Notes under the pieces: model-generated
Seen by the model: only the letters and a program-made list of their open reading frames with translations
Told to the model about the DNA's origin: nothing
The model's database searches: none
Translations under genes and position numbers: made by a program
Shown here: positions 8,806 to 19,735 of the stretch, one piece after another
Numbering within the stretch: position 1 is the first letter of the stretch
Layout of the letters: every line of letters begins with the position of its first letter
Assembly: GCF_001519055.1 (NCBI RefSeq)
Contig: NZ_KQ954286.1
Coordinates: 62,001 to 126,000, forward strand
DNA: 64,000 nucleotides
Direction: 5' to 3'
Origin: Novosphingobium sp. Fuku2-ISO-50
Lineage (GTDB): Bacteria > Pseudomonadota > Alphaproteobacteria > Sphingomonadales > Sphingomonadaceae

Positions 8806-9624
8806 TTACCCGACCGGAATCCCGATGATGAGCTTGACGATGACGTCATCCTTGCTCGTGCCATAGCCCTTGCCGACCCCGGCGTTGAAATCCCAGCGCC
8901 CGACTTTCGTATCGAGCGCGATAAAGGTCGACTGGTCGCTGCCCGAAAAATTGCCGAGATTGCGCAAATTGCCGACCCCGTTGTAGCTTTCGACCCCGAG
9001 CACGGTGTTTTCGGTGAGCTTGTAGCCGAGCTTGGTCGCCACCTGGACGTCCGCCGGGGTCTTGGCCGGGCCCGACAGCGCAAAGTCGAAATTGGCGTTG
9101 GCGCCGACAATCCACTTGTTCCCTTCCCAGCCGCCGATCAGCTTGATTTCGTTGTTCCAGGGGTTCTGGTCAAGCCGATAGCCCACTCGCCCGACTTCAT
9201 AATTGATCCCGTAGAAAAACCCGCGCTCACTGTGTTGGCCCAGCCATTTGACACGCACTTTCCAGCCGTCGGCGCGAAAATGCCCGGCACTGTCAAGCGT
9301 GGTCAACGGCAGATAGGCGCCGAGTTCAAAATGATCGTCCAGCGCATAGGACCATTCAGGTGTGAGCCGAAGGCGATGCAGGCTCGATTGTGCGCCTGGA
9401 TAGTCCGGGCTTGCGTCGCCGGAAGCCACATCGTTGACATGAAGCTCAAGCCCCGGCTGATGCGGGAGATTGATGTCGTTCATGTAAACCTGGATTTCCT
9501 CGTCGGCGGCATGGGCCGCGCCAGAGCTCGCCAAGCCAAAAACCGCGGCGCAACAGACCAGCGCCAGACGCGGCGCCGAAGAAAAACGAGCGGACAAAGT
9601 CATTCCGAGGGTTCCCGACGCCAT
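8806..9624 (-). CDS. Predicted outer-membrane beta-barrel protein of unknown function
   Basis: About 272 residues from the ATG at 9624. A signal peptide is visible (basic start, hydrophobic LALVCCAAVFGLASS, cleavage after AHA), then alternating aromatic/polar strands and a C terminus IVKLIIGIPVG, as expected of a small barrel. The frame is open up to 9690 and an ATG at 9603 is also possible; the signal peptide favours 9624 or 9603. It lies downstream of glpK and a small membrane gene on the same strand, so it may be co-expressed with glycerol use. No named family was recognised. Confidence 0.6.
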   Translation of the reverse strand: MASGTLGMTLSARFSSAPRLALVCCAAVFGLASSGAAHAADEEIQVYMNDINLPHQPGLELHVNDVASGDASPDYPGAQSSLHRLRLTPEWSYALDDHFELGAYLPLTTLDSAGHFRADGWKVRVKWLGQHSERGFFYGINYEVGRVGYRLDQNPWNNEIKLIGGWEGNKWIVGANANFDFALSGPAKTPADVQVATKLGYKLTENTVLGVESYNGVGNLRNLGNFSGSDQSTFIALDTKVGRWDFNAGVGKGYGTSKDDVIVKLIIGIPVG

Positions 9625-9686
9625 AAGACCCCCGTCCCTTGCGACAGAATTGTGCGCCGCACAAGGTGCCTGACAGGCCGGAGCCA

Positions 9687-9815
9687 TCACCCCTTGTGCG
9701 TCGATCCCGTTTGCTCGATCCGCACGCCGTCAAACCCCGCAAACATCGCCACAACCGCCAGTCCCAGCGCCAACGCGGCAATAATCAGCGCCACCCGGAC
9801 ATATCCGTTCTTCAT
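9687..9815 (-). CDS. Small single-span membrane protein (42 aa)
   Basis: A short gene read directly from the sequence: ATG at 9815 behind GGGGGCGAGA, stop TGA at 9687-9689. The 42-residue product has a basic N terminus (MKNGYVR), one hydrophobic span (VALIIAALALGLAVVAMFAGF) and a short polar tail. It begins 24 bases after glpK ends and its stop overlaps a GTGATG where the barrel-protein frame opens, so it looks like a middle gene in a glpK-led operon. Function is unknown. It could also be an untranslated spacer, but the good ribosome site and clean hydrophobic profile argue for a real peptide. Confidence 0.5.
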   Translation of the reverse strand: MKNGYVRVALIIAALALGLAVVAMFAGFDGVRIEQTGSTHKG

Positions 9816-9839
9816 TCTCGCCCCCGCGCGAATCACCGG

Positions 9840-11333
9840 TCATCGCCGTGAAAGCGTGCGCGATACCGCATCCTGCCACCCGGCGACCAGTCCTGCGCGT
9901 CGCGCAGCATCCATTGCCGGGACAAACCGCGCACCGCGCTGCCAGGTGTGCGCCAGCGCATCGAGCCCGCTCCACACCCCGACGGCCAGCCCGGCATGAA
10001 ACGCCGCGCCCAGCGCCGTGGTTTCGAGATGGTCCGGCCGCTCGACCGGGGTGTCGAGCAAGTCGGCGAGAAACTGGCACAACCAGTCGTTGGCCGCCAT
10101 GCCGCCGTCGACGCGCAACGCCGCCGGCCAGGTCGCGCCATCGGCCGCCATCGTCGCGGCCAGATCGCGCGTCTGAAAACCGACCGATTCCAGCGCCGCC
10201 CGCGCCAGATGCGCCTGGGTCGAACCCAGCGTCAGCCCAAAGATCGCGCCGCGCGCGTCCGGATCCCAATGCGGCGCGCCCAGCCCGGCAAACGCGGGAA
10301 CCATATACACGCCGTGCGAATCCTCGACGCTGGTCGCCATATCGTGCGTCTGGCTGGCGTGGGTAATCACGCCAAGCCCGTCGCGCAGCCACTTGATCGC
10401 CGCCCCGGCAACAAAGATCGAGCCTTCAAGCGCATACGTCATCTGCCCGTTCAGCCGATAGGCGGGTGTGGTCAGCAATCCGCCGCGGGACGCCAGCGCC
10501 TTGTCCCCGGTGTTGAGCAGCATGAAGCAGCCTGTGCCATACGTCGATTTGGCCTCGCCCGGCTGAAAACACACCTGGCCAAACAGGGCCGCCTGTTGGT
10601 CGCCCGCCATCCCGGCAATCGGGATCGGCGTTTCGAACAGGCCCGGCGCGGTCGTGCCGAACAGGCGGCTGTTGTCATGCACTTGCGGCAGGATCGCCAT
10701 CGGCACGCGCAACAGGCGGCACAAGTCTTCATCCCATTGCTGGCGATGGATGTCATAGATCAGCGTGCGCCCGGCATTGGTGACGTCGGTTGCATGAACC
10801 GCGCCGCCGGTCAGCCGCCAAAGCAGGAAACAGTCGATCGTGCCAAAGGCCAGTTCGCCGCGTTCGGCGCGCGCCCGCGCGCCGGGAACATGATCGAGAA
10901 TCCAGGCGATCTTGGTCCCTGAAAAATAGGGGTCGAGCACCAGTCCGGTGCGTTCCCTGACCAGCGGCTCGGCGCCGTCTGCTTTCAACGCGTGGCACGT
11001 TTCGGCGGTGCGCCGATCCTGCCAGACGATTGCGCGATAGATCGGCTCTCCGCTTGCACGATCCCAGATCACGGTCGTTTCGCGCTGGTTGGTAATGCCG
11101 ATCGCGGCAATCCCGGCTGCGCTCAGCCCGGCGCGCGCGATCGCCTCGTTTGCCGTGACCAGGACATCGCGCCAGATGTCCTCCGGATCGTGCTCTACCC
11201 ATCCGGCGGCGGGGTAATGCTGGGCAAATTCCGCCTGCGCGGTGGCGACGGGGCGCGCGTCCGCGTCAAACACGATCGCCCGGGTCGAAGTGGTGCCCTG
11301 GTCTATCGCCAGAATGTGCTGCGCGCTGCTCAT
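9840..11333 (-). CDS. glpK: Glycerol kinase
   Basis: A 497-residue FGGY kinase, the usual length. It has the N-terminal phosphate motif [15 protein letters not shown], the [13 protein letters not shown] segment, [12 protein letters not shown] and the C-terminal FGGY-family signature region ([21 protein letters not shown]). It phosphorylates glycerol with ATP to sn-glycerol 3-phosphate in the cytoplasm. The ATG at 11333 has GAGAGGG upstream; the longer open frame to 11441 would run through the operator region and is rejected. It is divergent from glpD-glpR, which take the product onward and control the locus. No glpF facilitator gene is present. Confidence 0.96.
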   Translation of the reverse strand: MSSAQHILAIDQGTTSTRAIVFDADARPVATAQAEFAQHYPAAGWVEHDPEDIWRDVLVTANEAIARAGLSAAGIAAIGITNQRETTVIWDRASGEPIYRAIVWQDRRTAETCHALKADGAEPLVRERTGLVLDPYFSGTKIAWILDHVPGARARAERGELAFGTIDCFLLWRLTGGAVHATDVTNAGRTLIYDIHRQQWDEDLCRLLRVPMAILPQVHDNSRLFGTTAPGLFETPIPIAGMAGDQQAALFGQVCFQPGEAKSTYGTGCFMLLNTGDKALASRGGLLTTPAYRLNGQMTYALEGSIFVAGAAIKWLRDGLGVITHASQTHDMATSVEDSHGVYMVPAFAGLGAPHWDPDARGAIFGLTLGSTQAHLARAALESVGFQTRDLAATMAADGATWPAALRVDGGMAANDWLCQFLADLLDTPVERPDHLETTALGAAFHAGLAVGVWSGLDALAHTWQRGARFVPAMDAARRAGLVAGWQDAVSRTLSRR

Positions 11334-11352
11334 GCCGATGCCCTCTCGCATT

Positions 11353-11400
11353 TTCGTTTGATGTTCGTTATAGCGCGTTTCTGTTCGTTTCAAATTCGTT
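11353..11400. promoter_or_regulatory. Putative GlpR operator array: four TTCGTT elements in two 11-bp pairs
   Basis: TTCGTT occurs at 11353, 11364, 11384 and 11395. Each pair is spaced exactly 11 bp and the pairs are 31 bp apart, so all four fall on nearly the same face of the helix. They lie between divergent glpK and glpD, with a DeoR-type repressor gene as third gene of the locus. DeoR-family repressors in many bacteria bind arrays of short direct repeats, so this is the obvious operator candidate. Binding is inferred, the repeats are seen. Confidence 0.6.
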
Positions 11401-11426
11401 TTTGCATAGCGCGCGGGCGATGCCCG

Positions 11427-11458
11427 CCCGGAGCATTTCACCCCCGGAGCATTTCACC
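11427..11458 (+). repeat. 16-bp tandem duplication carrying the glpD ribosome binding site
   Basis: The 16-mer cccggagcatttcacc is present twice without a gap (11427-11442 and 11443-11458), directly before the glpD ATG at 11459. Each copy contains a GGAG ribosome binding core; the second is 9 bases from the start. Just upstream, gcgggc-gat-gcccgc (11413-11427) can form a small hairpin. The duplication looks recent because the copies are identical. Confidence 0.75.
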
Positions 11459-12964
11459 ATGGCCGTTGAAGAGCAAGTCGATCTGCTGATCGTGGGCGGC
11501 GGAATCAACGGCGCGGGGATCGCGCGCGATGCCGCCGGGCGCGGGCTGTCGGTCATGCTGGTCGAGGCCGAGGATCTGGCGCAACACACCTCGTCGGCTT
11601 CGACCAAGCTGATCCATGGCGGGCTGCGCTATCTCGAATACGGCGAATTCCGCCTCGTGCGCGAGGCGCTGATCGAGCGCGAACGGCTGTGGGGCATGGC
11701 CCCGCATATCATCTGGCCCTTGCGCTTCGTCCTGCCGCAACTCCATTCGCCGCGCCCGACCTGGATGGTGCGGCTCGGCCTGTTTCTTTACGATCACCTT
11801 GGCGGTCGCAAGCGCCTGCCCGCGACCGAAACCATCGATCTGCGCCACGCACCGCAAGGCGCCGGGCTCAATCCGGGCGTGGCCTGCGCCTTTGTCTATT
11901 CCGACTGCTGGGTCGAAGACAGCCGACTGGTCGTGCTCAATGCCATGGATGCCGCCGCGCGCGGCGCCACCGTGTTGACGCGCACGCGGCTCGTCTCGGC
12001 CCGGCGCGAAAACGGCGGCTGGGTGGCGACTATCGCCGATGCGGCGGGCCGGCGCACCGTTTGCGCCCGTGCGCTGGTCAATGCCGCAGGCCCCTGGGTC
12101 GAAGATGTCATTCAGCGCACGCACACCGCTAACCAAGGGTCGCGCGGCGTACGCCTGATCAAGGGCAGCCATATCGTGCTGCCCCGGCTCTATCCCGGCG
12201 ATCACGCGTTCCTTTTGCAAAACCCCGACCGACGCGTGGTCTTTGCCATTCCCTATGAAGGCGAATTCACGCTGATCGGCACGACCGACGAAGCATGGAC
12301 CGCCCCGCCGGGGCCCGCCACGATTGACCAGAGCGAAATCGACTATCTGCTCGACACCGTGCGCCGCTATTTCGCGGTCAACATCGGGCCGGACGCCATC
12401 CGCTGGACTTATTCGGGAATCCGCCCGCTCCATGACGATCATGCCGCCAAAGCTGCAGCGGTGACGCGCGACTATGTGCTCGATCTCGATACGGTCGATG
12501 GCGCTGCCCCGATGCTCAGCGTGTTCGGAGGCAAGATCACCACCTTTCGCAAGCTGGCCGAACATGCGCTGGAAAAGCTGGAGCCGCATTTCCCGATGGC
12601 CGGCCCGGCGTGGACGGCGGGCGCGGTCTTGCCGGGCGGAGACTTGCCCGGCGGCGACTTCGATGCCTTTGTCGCCGAATTGGGGGGCGAACATCCCGCG
12701 CTTCCCCGCCCGCTGCTCCGCCGCCTCGCGCGCGCCTATGGCACCCGCGCCGAAGAGGTGCTGACCGGGGCGCGGACGATGGACGATCTCGGACGCGATT
12801 TCGGCGCCGGGCTGACCGAGGCCGAGCTGGTCTATCTCGCGCGCAACGAGTGGGCCGTCACCGCGCAAGACGTGCTGTGGCGGCGCAGCAAGATGGGGCT
12901 GCATGTCCTGCCGCAGACCGCCGATCAGGTCGATGCCTTCCTTGCCGGGCTGCGTCATGGCTAA
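11459..12964 (+). CDS. glpD: Glycerol-3-phosphate dehydrogenase (FAD, aerobic)
   Basis: A 501-residue flavoprotein. FAD motif LLIVGGGINGAGIARDAAG is near the N terminus, followed by the family hallmarks STKLIHGGLRYLEYGEFRLV and NAAGPWV, and GGKITTFRKLAEHALE towards the C-terminal domain. It oxidises glycerol 3-phosphate to dihydroxyacetone phosphate at the inner membrane face and passes electrons to quinone. The start chosen is the ATG at 11459 after the duplicated GGAG; an in-frame ATG at 11402 would add 19 unconserved residues. The stop overlaps the glpR start by eight bases. Confidence 0.95.
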   Translation: MAVEEQVDLLIVGGGINGAGIARDAAGRGLSVMLVEAEDLAQHTSSASTKLIHGGLRYLEYGEFRLVREALIERERLWGMAPHIIWPLRFVLPQLHSPRPTWMVRLGLFLYDHLGGRKRLPATETIDLRHAPQGAGLNPGVACAFVYSDCWVEDSRLVVLNAMDAAARGATVLTRTRLVSARRENGGWVATIADAAGRRTVCARALVNAAGPWVEDVIQRTHTANQGSRGVRLIKGSHIVLPRLYPGDHAFLLQNPDRRVVFAIPYEGEFTLIGTTDEAWTAPPGPATIDQSEIDYLLDTVRRYFAVNIGPDAIRWTYSGIRPLHDDHAAKAAAVTRDYVLDLDTVDGAAPMLSVFGGKITTFRKLAEHALEKLEPHFPMAGPAWTAGAVLPGGDLPGGDFDAFVAELGGEHPALPRPLLRRLARAYGTRAEEVLTGARTMDDLGRDFGAGLTEAELVYLARNEWAVTAQDVLWRRSKMGLHVLPQTADQVDAFLAGLRHG

Positions 12965-13730
12965 GCAGCCGGGGAGCCCGACGCGCCGTGCCGCGATCCT
13001 CGCGGCGGTGCGCCGTGCGGGCGAAGCCAATGTCGCCGCACTCGCCGCCGCATTTTCAGTCACGCCACAGACCATCCGCCGCGATCTCAATCATCTGGCC
13101 GATCGCGGGTTGATCGCGCGGGTCCATGGCGGGGCAGAGCTCGGCTCGGGCATTGCCAATGCCCGCTATGACGAACGGCGCGGCATGGCGGCCCAGGCCA
13201 AGGCGCGGATCGGCGCCGCCGCTGCCGCGCTGGTGCCCGAAGGCGCCTCGCTGTTCATCAATATCGGCACGACGACCGAGGCCGTCGCGCACCATCTGGT
13301 CGATCATCAAAGGCTGATGGTGGTGACCAACAATCTCAATGTCGTCGATTGCCTGTTGGGGCGCGAAGGCATTGCGGTCATCGCTGTCGGCGGGCAAGTG
13401 CGCGCCGGAGATCGCGCGGTGATCGGCGCCCTGGCGGATCAGTTCATCGACAATTTTCGCGTCGATCTGGCGCTGATCGGCGCCTCGGGGCTGACCGAAG
13501 AGGGCGACCTGGTCGATTTCGATGCCGACGAAGTGCTCGTCGCGCGGCGCATCATCCGGCAGGCGAAAACAGTCATTCTCGTTGCCGACAGCAGCAAGTT
13601 TGGCCGCGCGGCGCCGATCCGCATCGCCGGGGCGGATGCGATCGACCATCTCGTCACCGACCGCCTGACCAGCCCGGCATTGCGCGCCGCACTGGTCAGG
13701 CAGGGGGTGACGATTACCGAAACCGGCTAA
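12957..13730 (+). CDS. glpR: DeoR-family regulator, probable glycerol-3-phosphate repressor
   Basis: A 257-residue DeoR-type repressor. The N-terminal helix-turn-helix reads ANVAALAAAFSVTPQTIRRDLNHL with the family's TIRRDL recognition helix and the ARVHGGAE wing. The sugar-phosphate sensing domain includes NIGTTTEAVAHHL, VTNNLNV and a C-terminal VADSSKFGR. ATG at 12957 overlaps the end of glpD, so the repressor is made with the enzyme. It likely binds the TTCGTT array between glpK and glpD and responds to glycerol 3-phosphate. The ligand is inferred from context. Confidence 0.88.
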   Translation: MAKQPGSPTRRAAILAAVRRAGEANVAALAAAFSVTPQTIRRDLNHLADRGLIARVHGGAELGSGIANARYDERRGMAAQAKARIGAAAAALVPEGASLFINIGTTTEAVAHHLVDHQRLMVVTNNLNVVDCLLGREGIAVIAVGGQVRAGDRAVIGALADQFIDNFRVDLALIGASGLTEEGDLVDFDADEVLVARRIIRQAKTVILVADSSKFGRAAPIRIAGADAIDHLVTDRLTSPALRAALVRQGVTITETG

Positions 13731-13731
13731 A

Positions 13732-15522
13732 TCAGAACGCGGCTTCGTCGAGCGCCATCGTCGAGGCCTTGCCCGCCTTGATCGCCAGAAACGCCGCCGT
13801 CGCTTGCGGCAACAGGCGGTCGTAGAAGAAGCGGGCAGTCTGGACCTTCGCGGTGTAGAACGCCGCGTCATCGGTCCCTTCGGCCAGCCGCGCCTGCGAG
13901 ACCTTGACCGCGCGGGCAAAGATAAAGGCCATCGCAACCAGCCCCATCAGCCGCAAATAGTCGGTCGCCGCCGCGCCCGCTTCTTCGGGATCGCGCATGC
14001 CGCGCTCGGCAATCATCGCGGTCGCGCCCTGCAAGGCTTCGAACGCCCGCTTCAGCCCGGTCACAAACGGCGCAAGCCCCGCATAGGCCCCATTGTCCTC
14101 GATAAAGGCCGAAATCGGGTGAAACAGGCCGCGCAGATTGCGCCCCATGTTCGCCGGCAGCTTGCGACCGACCAGATCGAGCGCCTGAATGCCGTTGGTG
14201 CCTTCATACAGCATCGCGATGCGCGCATCGCGCATGTATTGCTCGACGCCGCTTTCACGAATGAAGCCGTGCCCACCATAGACCTGCACCGCAAGGCTCG
14301 CGCTTTCGAGGCCAAGGTCGGTGAACAGCGCCTTGACGACCGGTGTCATCAGCGCGACGAATTCGGCGGCGCGAGTGCGGGTCGGCGCATCTTCGGCATG
14401 CTTTTCCGCATCGAGCGCGCGCGAGACCCAGCCCGCGATGCCCCGGCACCCTTCGTTCCAGGCGCGCATGGTCAACAGCATGCGGCGCACATCGGGATGC
14501 ACGATGATCGGGTCGGCGGGCATTTCGGGATGCTTCGTCCCCGCCAGCGAGCGGCCCTGCACGCGGTCCTTGGCGTACCACACGGCCGCCTGATAGGCCG
14601 CTTCGCCGATGCCCAGCCCCTGAATGCCGACGCCGACGCGCTCCGCATTCATCATCGTGAACATCGCTTCGAGCCCGCGATGCGGCTCGCCGACCAGCCA
14701 GCCGGTCGCCTCTTCAAACAGCATCTGGCACGTGGCCGAAGCCTTGATGCCCATCTTGTGTTCGATCGCGGTACACCGCGCCTCGTTGCGCACGGTCCAT
14801 GCGCCTTGTGCATCGGGCAGGAACTTGGGCACGAGGAACAGGCTGATCCCCTTTACGCCCTTGGGCGCATCGGGCAGGCGCGCCAGCACGAGATGGACGA
14901 TATTGTCGGTCAGATCCTGTTCGCCGGCCGAAATGAAGATCTTGGCGCCCGACACGCGATAGCTGCCGTCTTCGACAGGGTCGGCGCGGGTACGCAACAG
15001 GCCGAGATCGGTGCCGCAATGCGGCTCGGTCAGACACATCGTCCCCGACCATTCGCCGCCGACCATTTTCGGCAGATAAGTCGCCTTGAGCGCGTCCGAA
15101 GCATAGCCGTCGATCGCCGCAATCGCCCCGTTGGTCAGCCCCGGATAGAGGCTGAACGAGACATTGGCGGCGCAGACCATTTCATCGACCAGCTTGCCCA
15201 GCGCTTCGGGCAAGCCCTGCCCGCCCCATTGAGTCGGCAGGACAAGCGCGTTCCACCCGGCGGCGACGAACTGGTCCCAGGCAGCCTTGAACCCGGCGGG
15301 CGTGCGCACCGCGCCGTCTTCAAAGTGACAGCCTTCCTCATCGCCGCTGCGGTTGAGCGGCGCGATCACGCCATCGCAGATCCTGGCCGCTTCGGTCAGC
15401 ACCGCATCGGCAAGGTCGGGGGTGATCTCGGCAAAGGCGGACAGATCGCCAAAGCCGTCGCCCGCGTGAAGTTCATTGAGCACAAAGCGCATGTCGCGCA
15501 AAGGCGGGGAATAGACCTGCAT
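13732..15522 (-). CDS. Acyl-CoA dehydrogenase (FadE/DmdC-type, with C-terminal extension)
   Basis: A 596-residue acyl-CoA dehydrogenase, longer than the roughly 380-residue core family because of the C-terminal helical domain found in FadE- and DmdC-like members. Visible are GEWSGTMCLTEPHCGTDLG in the FAD-binding middle domain, YGGHGFIRESGVEQYMRDARI, and the catalytic-Glu segment MLYEGTNGIQALDL. It catalyses the first, FAD-dependent oxidation of beta-oxidation and passes electrons to ETF. Third gene of the operon after thiolase and HACDH/ECH; RBS AAGGAAA precedes the ATG. A methylthiopropionyl-CoA role cannot be excluded, but operon context favours fatty acids. Confidence 0.9.
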   Translation of the reverse strand: MQVYSPPLRDMRFVLNELHAGDGFGDLSAFAEITPDLADAVLTEAARICDGVIAPLNRSGDEEGCHFEDGAVRTPAGFKAAWDQFVAAGWNALVLPTQWGGQGLPEALGKLVDEMVCAANVSFSLYPGLTNGAIAAIDGYASDALKATYLPKMVGGEWSGTMCLTEPHCGTDLGLLRTRADPVEDGSYRVSGAKIFISAGEQDLTDNIVHLVLARLPDAPKGVKGISLFLVPKFLPDAQGAWTVRNEARCTAIEHKMGIKASATCQMLFEEATGWLVGEPHRGLEAMFTMMNAERVGVGIQGLGIGEAAYQAAVWYAKDRVQGRSLAGTKHPEMPADPIIVHPDVRRMLLTMRAWNEGCRGIAGWVSRALDAEKHAEDAPTRTRAAEFVALMTPVVKALFTDLGLESASLAVQVYGGHGFIRESGVEQYMRDARIAMLYEGTNGIQALDLVGRKLPANMGRNLRGLFHPISAFIEDNGAYAGLAPFVTGLKRAFEALQGATAMIAERGMRDPEEAGAAATDYLRLMGLVAMAFIFARAVKVSQARLAEGTDDAAFYTAKVQTARFFYDRLLPQATAAFLAIKAGKASTMALDEAAF

Positions 15523-15542
15523 ATCCAGGTTTCCTTTATCTA

Positions 15543-17890
15543 TCAGTTACGCAGGGGCTTGCCGGTGGTGAGCATGTGCTCGACGCGGGCCTGCGTTGCG
15601 GGATGGCGGACAAGCGCGAGGAACGCCTTGCGTTCGAGCGCCAGAAGATCGCCCTCGGTGACGGTGTCGACCAGATCGGCCTCGCCGCCGGTCAACACGT
15701 CGGCCAGATGCCCGGCGACCACCGCGTCATGCGGCGTTGCCTTGCCCTGTGCGCGGAACCCTTCGACGGCGAGCGTCAACGCCGCCTTGCCCCCGGCGCC
15801 CGGCAAGCGGAACGTCGGCGACGCGGGCGGCTGATAGCCCGGAACCAGCGCCAGCGCGCGGGCCTTGGCATCGGCCAGCAGGCGATCGCGGTTCATCGAA
15901 ATGCCGTCGTTCGGACGCAGGAAGCCAAGCTCGACCGCCTGTGCCGCCGATTTCGACACAGTCGCGGTCGAAATCGTTTCGAACACTTTCGATACCGCAG
16001 GCATCGGGCCTTTGGGCATCCCCGGCATGGCCTGCCCCCCAATACCCTGCCAACGCGCGAGCATTTCGCCGCAGCCGCCCCAGCCCGGGACCAGCCCGAC
16101 CCCGCATTCGACGAGGCCGATATAGCTTTCGGCATGGGCCTGGACCGCGTCGGCATGAAGCACGACCTCGCACCCGCCGCCCAATGCCATGCCCGCAGGC
16201 GCGGCGACGACCGGGAACGGCGCATATTTCAGCGCCTTGAGCGCCATCTGCCCGCCCCCGACAAGCTTTTCGATCTCGCCCCAGGCCGCGATATTGACGG
16301 CAAACATGGCAAGGCCGAGATTGGCGCCCGCCGAGAAATTGCCGCCTTCGTTATAGATCACCAGCGCCTTGAAATTCTTGGCAACGAGCGGCACCGCCTG
16401 CCCGATGAGCTTGAGGATTTCGCCGTCGATGGCGTTCATCTTCGAGGTGAATTCCAGCGCGGCAACGCCATCGCCGATGTCCCACAGCGCGGCAGAACCG
16501 TTCCTGATGATCGGCTTGGCCGACAGCTTGATGTCCTCGAGCAGCAGCACGCCTTCGGGGCGGACCACATCGCGATAGACGCCATCAAGCCCGAGTACCT
16601 GCCGCTTGCCCGCTTCGATGCGATAGAACGGACGCCCGGCGGCGACATGCAGAATGTCGGGAACGGGGCGCCCTTCGGCTTCGAGCCGGGCGACGAAATC
16701 GGCCACGCCGATCCGGTCGATCAGTTCGAACGGGCCATATTTCCAGTTATAGCCAAGCTTCATCGCGACATCGATCGCCACGACATCATCCGATGCCTGC
16801 GGCACGAGCGCGGCGGCATAGCTGAGCGTTGCGCCGAGAATCGCCCAGGCATAGGCCCCGGCTTTGCCCGGCAGCGCGAGCAGCGCCTTCAGATCCCTTT
16901 GCGCTGCGCCCGGAATCGGCGCGGCCTTGCCTTGCGGACGGTATTCACCGGAGATCAGGTCGATCGCCTCGCGCCGTTTGCCCGCCTCGCGGTTGACACG
17001 ATAGAAACCGCCCTTGCCCTTTCGTCCGGTATAGCCGTCGGCAATCATCCGATTGATCAGCGGGTGATCGACGGCAATCGCCTGATAGGGATCGTCTGCG
17101 GGCAGAGTGCTGGTCAGGCTGGCCTTGAGATGCGGCATGAGATCGATGCCGACCAGATCGACCAGACCGAAAATCCCGGTGCGGGGCACGCCCATCGGCT
17201 TGCCCGCCAAGGCATCGGCGTCTTCGACCGACAGACCGAGTTCGAACGCCGCATTGACCGCGCTTTGCAGCCAGAACGTGCCCACGCGGTTGGCAAGAAA
17301 GCCCGGCGTATCCTTGCACGCGACGATCGTCTTGCCCAAAGTGCGGTCGGCAAAGTCGGAAATCCGCGCCACGAGCGCAGGATCGCTCTGCGGCCCGGCG
17401 ACAACTTCAAGCAGCCTCATGTAGCGCGGCGGATTGAAGAAATGCGTGATGAAGAAATCGCGCGCAAAGGCCTCGCCGCGCCCGGTGACGAGGTGCCCGA
17501 GCGGGATCGTCGACGTGTTGGACGTCACCGCCGTACCCGGACGGCGCACCGCTTCGAGCTTTTCATAAAGCGCGTGCTTGAGATCGAGCCGCTCGATGAT
17601 CGCCTCGATCACCCAGTCGCATTCGGCGACGCGGGCAAGGTCATCCTCGATATTGCCGACTTCGACCAGTTTGGCCGCCTTGCGCGACATGAAGGCGGCG
17701 GGCTCGGCCTTTTCCAGCCGCTTGAGCGCGCCCGCGGCAACCGCATTGCGATCGGCGGGGTCACGCACGATGTCGAGCAGCAGGACCGGGATACCGGCAT
17801 TGGCGACTTGCGCGGCGATGCCTGCGCCCATCACCCCGGCGCCGATGACGCAAACCTTTTTGACAGGTCCGATGGTGTCCGACGTGCTCA

Positions 17891-17891
<1 letters not shown>
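15543..17891 (-). CDS. 3-hydroxyacyl-CoA dehydrogenase / enoyl-CoA hydratase fusion (FadN/FadB-like)
   Basis: A 782-residue bifunctional enzyme in FadN order: an N-terminal NAD-binding 3-hydroxyacyl-CoA dehydrogenase (VCVIGAGVMGAGIAAQVANAG, then TSNTSTIPLGHL and the TPGFLANRVGTF region) and a C-terminal crotonase domain (FSAGANLGLAMFA, PVVAAPAGMALGGGCEVVLHAD). This order is reversed relative to E. coli FadB and matches Bacillus FadN. It performs hydration and NAD-linked oxidation of acyl-CoA in beta-oxidation. The ATG overlaps the thiolase stop by one base (TGATG), indicating coupling of the two enzymes. Confidence 0.92.
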
Positions 17892-19024
<1,133 letters not shown>

Positions 19025-19225
19025 CACGATTCCTTTTCAGATCAATCTTTTCAGGCCAGGCTTTTTCACGGAAGAGGGACGAATCCATAGCCCCGCAACG
19101 CGAACAGCGCAGCTTACTTCTCTAAGGGTGCGCAACTTTCCCTATACGTCAATCAAAATTTGCGGCATAGGTTGATTCGTCACGGCGAAAGACGCCGGTC
19201 GCGTTGGGCGCAAGGATGCAAGACT

Positions 19226-19666
19226 ATGAGGGGACTTATCCAGGTCATCACCGGTATGGCTGCGACTATCGCGGCATTGACCGGCGCCGCCGAGGCTTCT
19301 GCCCGGCCCGAAGATGCCATTGGCCGCTGGGCCACACCGTCAAAACACGGAATCGTCGAAATCGCCCCATGCGGTTCGGGCGTTTGCGGCCACCTGATCG
19401 AATCCGATTCGATCCGGACCAACCCCGACATGCGCGATGCCAAGAACAGCGATTCCGCGCGGCGCACCCGCCTGCTCAAGGGCCTGATGCTGCTCGAAGG
19501 ATTTCATCGCGGGAAAAACGGCTGGGACGGCGGCACGATCTACAATCCCGAAGACGGCGGCACTTATCACGCCACGATCACGCTTTCGGGCACCGACACT
19601 CTGAATCTCAAGGGATGCATCGTCTGGCCGCTTTGCAAAAGCCAGACCTGGCAGCGCATTCGTTGA
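19226..19666 (+). CDS. DUF2147 family secreted protein
   Basis: A 146-residue protein with a signal peptide (MRGLIQVITGMAATIAALTGAAEASA). The mature domain opens DAIGRWATPSKHGIVEIAPCG and closes CIVWPLCKSQTWQRIR, which is the DUF2147 pattern, including GGTIYNPEDGGTY. The family is a small periplasmic beta-barrel-like domain with no settled function. The ATG at 19226 was chosen because it starts the signal peptide; the frame is open further up. It stands alone between the fad operon and fadL. Confidence 0.82.
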   Translation: MRGLIQVITGMAATIAALTGAAEASARPEDAIGRWATPSKHGIVEIAPCGSGVCGHLIESDSIRTNPDMRDAKNSDSARRTRLLKGLMLLEGFHRGKNGWDGGTIYNPEDGGTYHATITLSGTDTLNLKGCIVWPLCKSQTWQRIR

Positions 19667-19735
19667 TCAACCGGCGCGCCCGCGCGCTGCGGGTGCCCTT
19701 ATCTACCCCCAACCCAATCTGGATTTGAGAAAAGC

